Shown here piece by piece: positions 34,798 to 36,902 of a stretch of 36,902 nt of DNA (position 1 is its first letter; each line of letters starts with the position of its first letter). Position numbers and translations under genes: made by a program. Under the pieces are notes generated by a model. It made no database searches. It saw only the letters and a list, made by a program, of their open reading frames with translations, and had not been told where the DNA came from. The stretch comes from Actinomycetota bacterium (GTDB taxonomy: Bacteria > Actinomycetota > UBA4738 > HRBIN12): the NCBI GenBank assembly GCA_021325015.1, contig JAJPHY010000032.1, positions 1 through 36,902 on the forward strand, written 5' to 3'.

Positions 34798-35631
34798 TCA
34801 CCGCGCCGGCAGGCTCCAGGTCGGATCGACCGGACCGATTCCCTGACCGATCGCGAGCGCGTGCCGGATCGCCTCGGTGACGAAGGCCTTCCCGAGCCGG
34901 ACCGCCCGGTCGAGCTCCTCTCCCCTGGCCAGATGCGCCGCGATCGCCGAGGAGAGCACGCAGCCGGTGCCGTGCGTGTTGGGCGTGTCGATACGCTCGC
35001 CGCGGATCCACTCCACGCGCTCCGCGTCGGCGAACAGGTCGTCGGCGCGATCGCCGTCGGCGAGGTGCCCTCCCTTGACCAGCACGGCGCGCGGCCCGAG
35101 CGCGAGGATCGCCCGCGCCGCCCGCTCCATGTCGGCCCTGCCCTCGACCCGGAAGCCGGCGAGGCCGCTCGCCTCCGGGAGATTGGGCGTCACGATCGTC
35201 GCGAGCGGGAGGAGCCGGGTCCGCAGCGCCTCGACGGCGTCCTCGGCGAGCAGGGGATGCCCGTGCTTGGAGACGAAGACCGGATCCACGACGAGGTTCG
35301 GGATCCGCGTCTCGGCGACCGCGCCGGCGACCGCCTCGACGATCGCGGAGGACGCGAGCATCCCGGTCTTGGCCGCGTCGACCCCCAGGTCGCCGACCAC
35401 CGCGCGGATCTGGTCGGCGACGATCTGCGGCGACAGCTCCTCGTAGCCGGCGACCCCCTTCGTGTTCTGCACGGTGACGGCGGTGATCGCGGTCATGCCG
35501 AACACGCCGAGCGCGGAGAACGTCTTCAGGTCGGCCTGGATCCCCGCACCGCCGCCCGAGTCCGACCCGGCGATCGTGAGCGCGCGCGGCCTCCCGCGCG
35601 CCCTCGGCAGCGACTCATCTCCCGTCGGCAA
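34798..35631 (-). CDS. thiD: Hydroxymethylpyrimidine/phosphomethylpyrimidine kinase
   Basis: Phosphorylates HMP and HMP-P for thiamine synthesis; ribokinase fold. The 277-residue protein has [79 protein letters not shown] and the anion-hole motif [20 protein letters not shown] with the catalytic Asp replaced by Cys in the usual GTGC form. The only suitable start is the TTG at 35631, 17 nt inside the end of thiL, which suggests coupling. Confidence 0.94.
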   Translation of the reverse strand: MPTGDESLPRARGRPRALTIAGSDSGGGAGIQADLKTFSALGVFGMTAITAVTVQNTKGVAGYEELSPQIVADQIRAVVGDLGVDAAKTGMLASSAIVEAVAGAVAETRIPNLVVDPVFVSKHGHPLLAEDAVEALRTRLLPLATIVTPNLPEASGLAGFRVEGRADMERAARAILALGPRAVLVKGGHLADGDRADDLFADAERVEWIRGERIDTPNTHGTGCVLSSAIAAHLARGEELDRAVRLGKAFVTEAIRHALAIGQGIGPVDPTWSLPAR

Positions 35632-36625
35632 AGTGGTCCCACCCCTTGGGCTCGAGCGGCGCGGTCTCCCCCGTCGGCCGGACGGCGAGGAGCCCCTCCT
35701 CGATGATGACGCCGACGTCGGTGAGCGTCACCCCGAAGCGCTCCTCGAGCTCGCGCCGGGCGAGCTCCAGGTTCGTCACGTCGATGGTCGCGAGCAGCTC
35801 GTAGTCCTCGCCGCCCGAGAGGGCGAGCTCGAGCGGGTCGAGCCCCAGGACCTCCGCCGCCGGGCGGAGCGCCGGCGCCACCGGGACGCGCCCGAGCTCG
35901 ATCCGGGCGCCGACGCCGCTCTCCGCGCACAGGCGGGACAGGTCCTTCGCGAGCCCGTCGGAGATGTCCATCATCGCGGTCGCGCCGGCCTGCTGCAGCG
36001 TCTGACCCTCCCCGACCCTCGCGACCGGGCGGGCGAAGGCGTCCAGGAGCTCCCGTCCCCACGGCGCCGCGAGGGCGCGCCCGACCTTGGACGGATGCGC
36101 TCGCGAGAGCGCGAACCCCCCGGCCGCGGCTCCGAGCGAGCCCGTGACGACGATGAGGTCGCCCGGGTGAGCGCCCGCACGCGTCAGGGCTCGGCCCGGC
36201 GCTACCTCGCCCACGACGCTCACCGAGATCACGATGCGATCCGCGCGGTCGGTGTCTCCGCCGACGAGCGTGAGCGCGTACTCCTGACAGGCGGCGCGCA
36301 TCCCGCCGACGAGCTCGATTACCCACGCTGCCTCCAGGTCGCTCGGGATGCCGAGCGACACGAGCGCGTACCGCGGGCTCGCGGCCATGGCGGCGACGTC
36401 CGAGACGTTCACGACGATCGCCTTCGCCCCGAGGTCCCGCGGCGAGGCGAACGCCCGCTCGAAGTGGACGTCCTCCACCAGCATGTCGGTGGTGAGCACC
36501 TGGGAGCCGCTCCCCGCCTCGACGACGGCGGCGTCGTCCCCGATGCCGACGATCACGCCGGCGGGCGCGTCCGAGAGCACCCGCCGGATCGCCTCGACGA
36601 GCTCGTCCTCGCTGAGATCCATCAT
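35615..36625 (-). CDS. thiL: Thiamine-monophosphate kinase
   Basis: Converts thiamine phosphate to thiamine diphosphate, the active cofactor. From the ATG at 36625 the 336-residue protein has [90 protein letters not shown] and the second-domain [20 protein letters not shown] and [14 protein letters not shown]. All AIRS/PurM-type ATP and Mg ligands appear present. A second ATG follows at 36622. The open frame upstream (to 36700) lies over the promoter region. thiD is overlapped downstream. Confidence 0.95.
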   Translation of the reverse strand: MMDLSEDELVEAIRRVLSDAPAGVIVGIGDDAAVVEAGSGSQVLTTDMLVEDVHFERAFASPRDLGAKAIVVNVSDVAAMAASPRYALVSLGIPSDLEAAWVIELVGGMRAACQEYALTLVGGDTDRADRIVISVSVVGEVAPGRALTRAGAHPGDLIVVTGSLGAAAGGFALSRAHPSKVGRALAAPWGRELLDAFARPVARVGEGQTLQQAGATAMMDISDGLAKDLSRLCAESGVGARIELGRVPVAPALRPAAEVLGLDPLELALSGGEDYELLATIDVTNLELARRELEERFGVTLTDVGVIIEEGLLAVRPTGETAPLEPKGWDHFADGR

Positions 36626-36671
36626 CGATCGCCCACCCGTCCCGGGCGAAGGGGACCGCCCGGCGGTCGGG

Positions 36672-36680
36672 TAGAATCTA
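36672..36680. promoter_or_regulatory. Overlapping divergent -10 boxes (thiL and last gene)
   Basis: TAGAAT (36672-36677) reads rightward to the last gene; TAGATT (36680-36675) reads leftward to thiL. They share three base pairs. Both leaders would be about 45-60 nt. The thiL leader shows no TPP-riboswitch core that I can recognise. In the other leader a perfect GGCTCC/GGAGCC hairpin lies at 36702-36717, upstream of the AAGGAG site. Confidence 0.45.
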
Positions 36681-36739
36681 GCCCCTTCGCCGATGGACAA
36701 GCGGCTCCCCGTGGAGCCCGAAACCGCAAGGAGTCTTCG

Positions 36740-36902
36740 TTGCAGCTCGAAGCCCGTTCGCTGCTCCGCAATCCGAGCCCCGAGGAGCTGCGCACCTTCA
36801 CCGAGGAGATGCCCCAGGCGCGCGTCACCGAGTTCGGCAACGTGAACGTGCAGACCCGCGTCACCGCCCGGAGCAGCGGCAGCACGTTCGTCGTGACCGA
36901 CC
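36740..36902 (+). CDS. N-terminal part of a conserved protein, possibly ATP-type PEP carboxykinase
   Basis: The first 54 codons of a rightward gene cut by the window edge. A TTG at 36740 with AAGGAG 6 nt upstream is the best start. The peptide begins [20 protein letters not shown], then [20 protein letters not shown] and [10 protein letters not shown]. This wording resembles the N-terminal region of a group I associate with ATP-dependent phosphoenolpyruvate carboxykinase, but no catalytic motif lies within the visible part, so the assignment is a guess. The reading frame itself is well supported by the ribosome-binding site and codon use. Confidence 0.6.
   Translation, partial: MQLEARSLLRNPSPEELRTFTEEMPQARVTEFGNVNVQTRVTARSSGSTFVVTD

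Noticed and set aside
36626-36680. Possible TPP riboswitch upstream of thiL
   Set aside because: The leader is only about 50 nt and I cannot find the conserved thi-box core or its two-arm fold.

Overview
The window is about 37 kb of dense, high-GC bacterial chromosome. It carries 43 protein genes, two of them cut by the window edges, with almost no space between them; the longest gene-free stretch is the 155 bp upstream of rpsB. I see no tRNA, rRNA, CRISPR array, insertion sequence, phage gene or attachment site. The gene set points to an actinobacterium (Actinomycetota): a DUF2469 protein, a SepIVA/DivIVA-like coiled-coil protein beside DUF177 and rnc, a WhiG-type sigma factor, and the order recG-rsmD-coaD-DUF177-rpmF-rnc-mutM-smc-ftsY-ffh-rpsP-rimM-trmD-rplS-lepB-rnhB-DUF2469-yraN-comM-dprA-xer-whiG-M23-rpsB-tsf-pyrH-frr, which I recognise from that phylum. 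The short EF-Ts and the absence of the amtB-glnK-glnD block usually found between ftsY and ffh suggest a lineage away from the well-studied genera. I cannot name the organism.

Layout, left to right. Bases 1-7819 read leftward: translation genes (frr, pyrH, tsf, rpsB), a polytopic membrane protein coupled to a secreted PQQ-type beta-propeller, a secreted M23 peptidase, a WhiG/FliA sigma factor and a Xer recombinase. A rightward metallo-beta-lactamase/rhodanese gene (7946-9319) interrupts. Bases 9326-15422 read leftward again: DNA uptake and processing (dprA, comM, yraN), DUF2469, rnhB, signal peptidase, bL19 and trmD. A lone rightward trmO-like gene (15464-15958) splits trmD from rimM. Then come rimM, a KH protein, rpsP and ffh. 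A membrane histidine kinase (rightward) and a single-domain response regulator (leftward) sit between ffh and ftsY and overlap tail to tail. Next come smc, acylphosphatase, a rightward nicotinamidase, and the mutM-rnc-rpmF-DUF177-sepIVA-coaD-rsmD-recG run. From 32.3 to 34.8 kb three genes read rightward (a TlpA-like lipoprotein, a PAS-GAF histidine kinase, rpmB). thiD and thiL then read leftward, and the window ends in the first 54 codons of a rightward gene.

Most of this is housekeeping: ribosome assembly and translation factors, the co-translational export machinery (Ffh, FtsY, LepB), chromosome maintenance (Smc, RecG, Xer, RNase HII, MutM), tRNA modification (TrmD, TrmO) and cofactor synthesis (CoaD, ThiD, ThiL, PncA). 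I found no clearly new multi-gene system. The strongest unusual signals are: (1) a recurrent -10-like hexamer TA-N3-T placed 6-9 nt upstream of many start codons that lack a Shine-Dalgarno, which suggests widespread leaderless transcription, with several divergent gene pairs sharing overlapping -10 boxes; (2) a MutM/Fpg gene whose reading frame lacks the codon for the catalytic N-terminal proline; (3) a two-component pair lodged between the two SRP GTPase genes, with an 83-nt antisense overlap and an altered H-box; (4) repeat-built C-terminal tails on ribosomal proteins uS2 and bL19.
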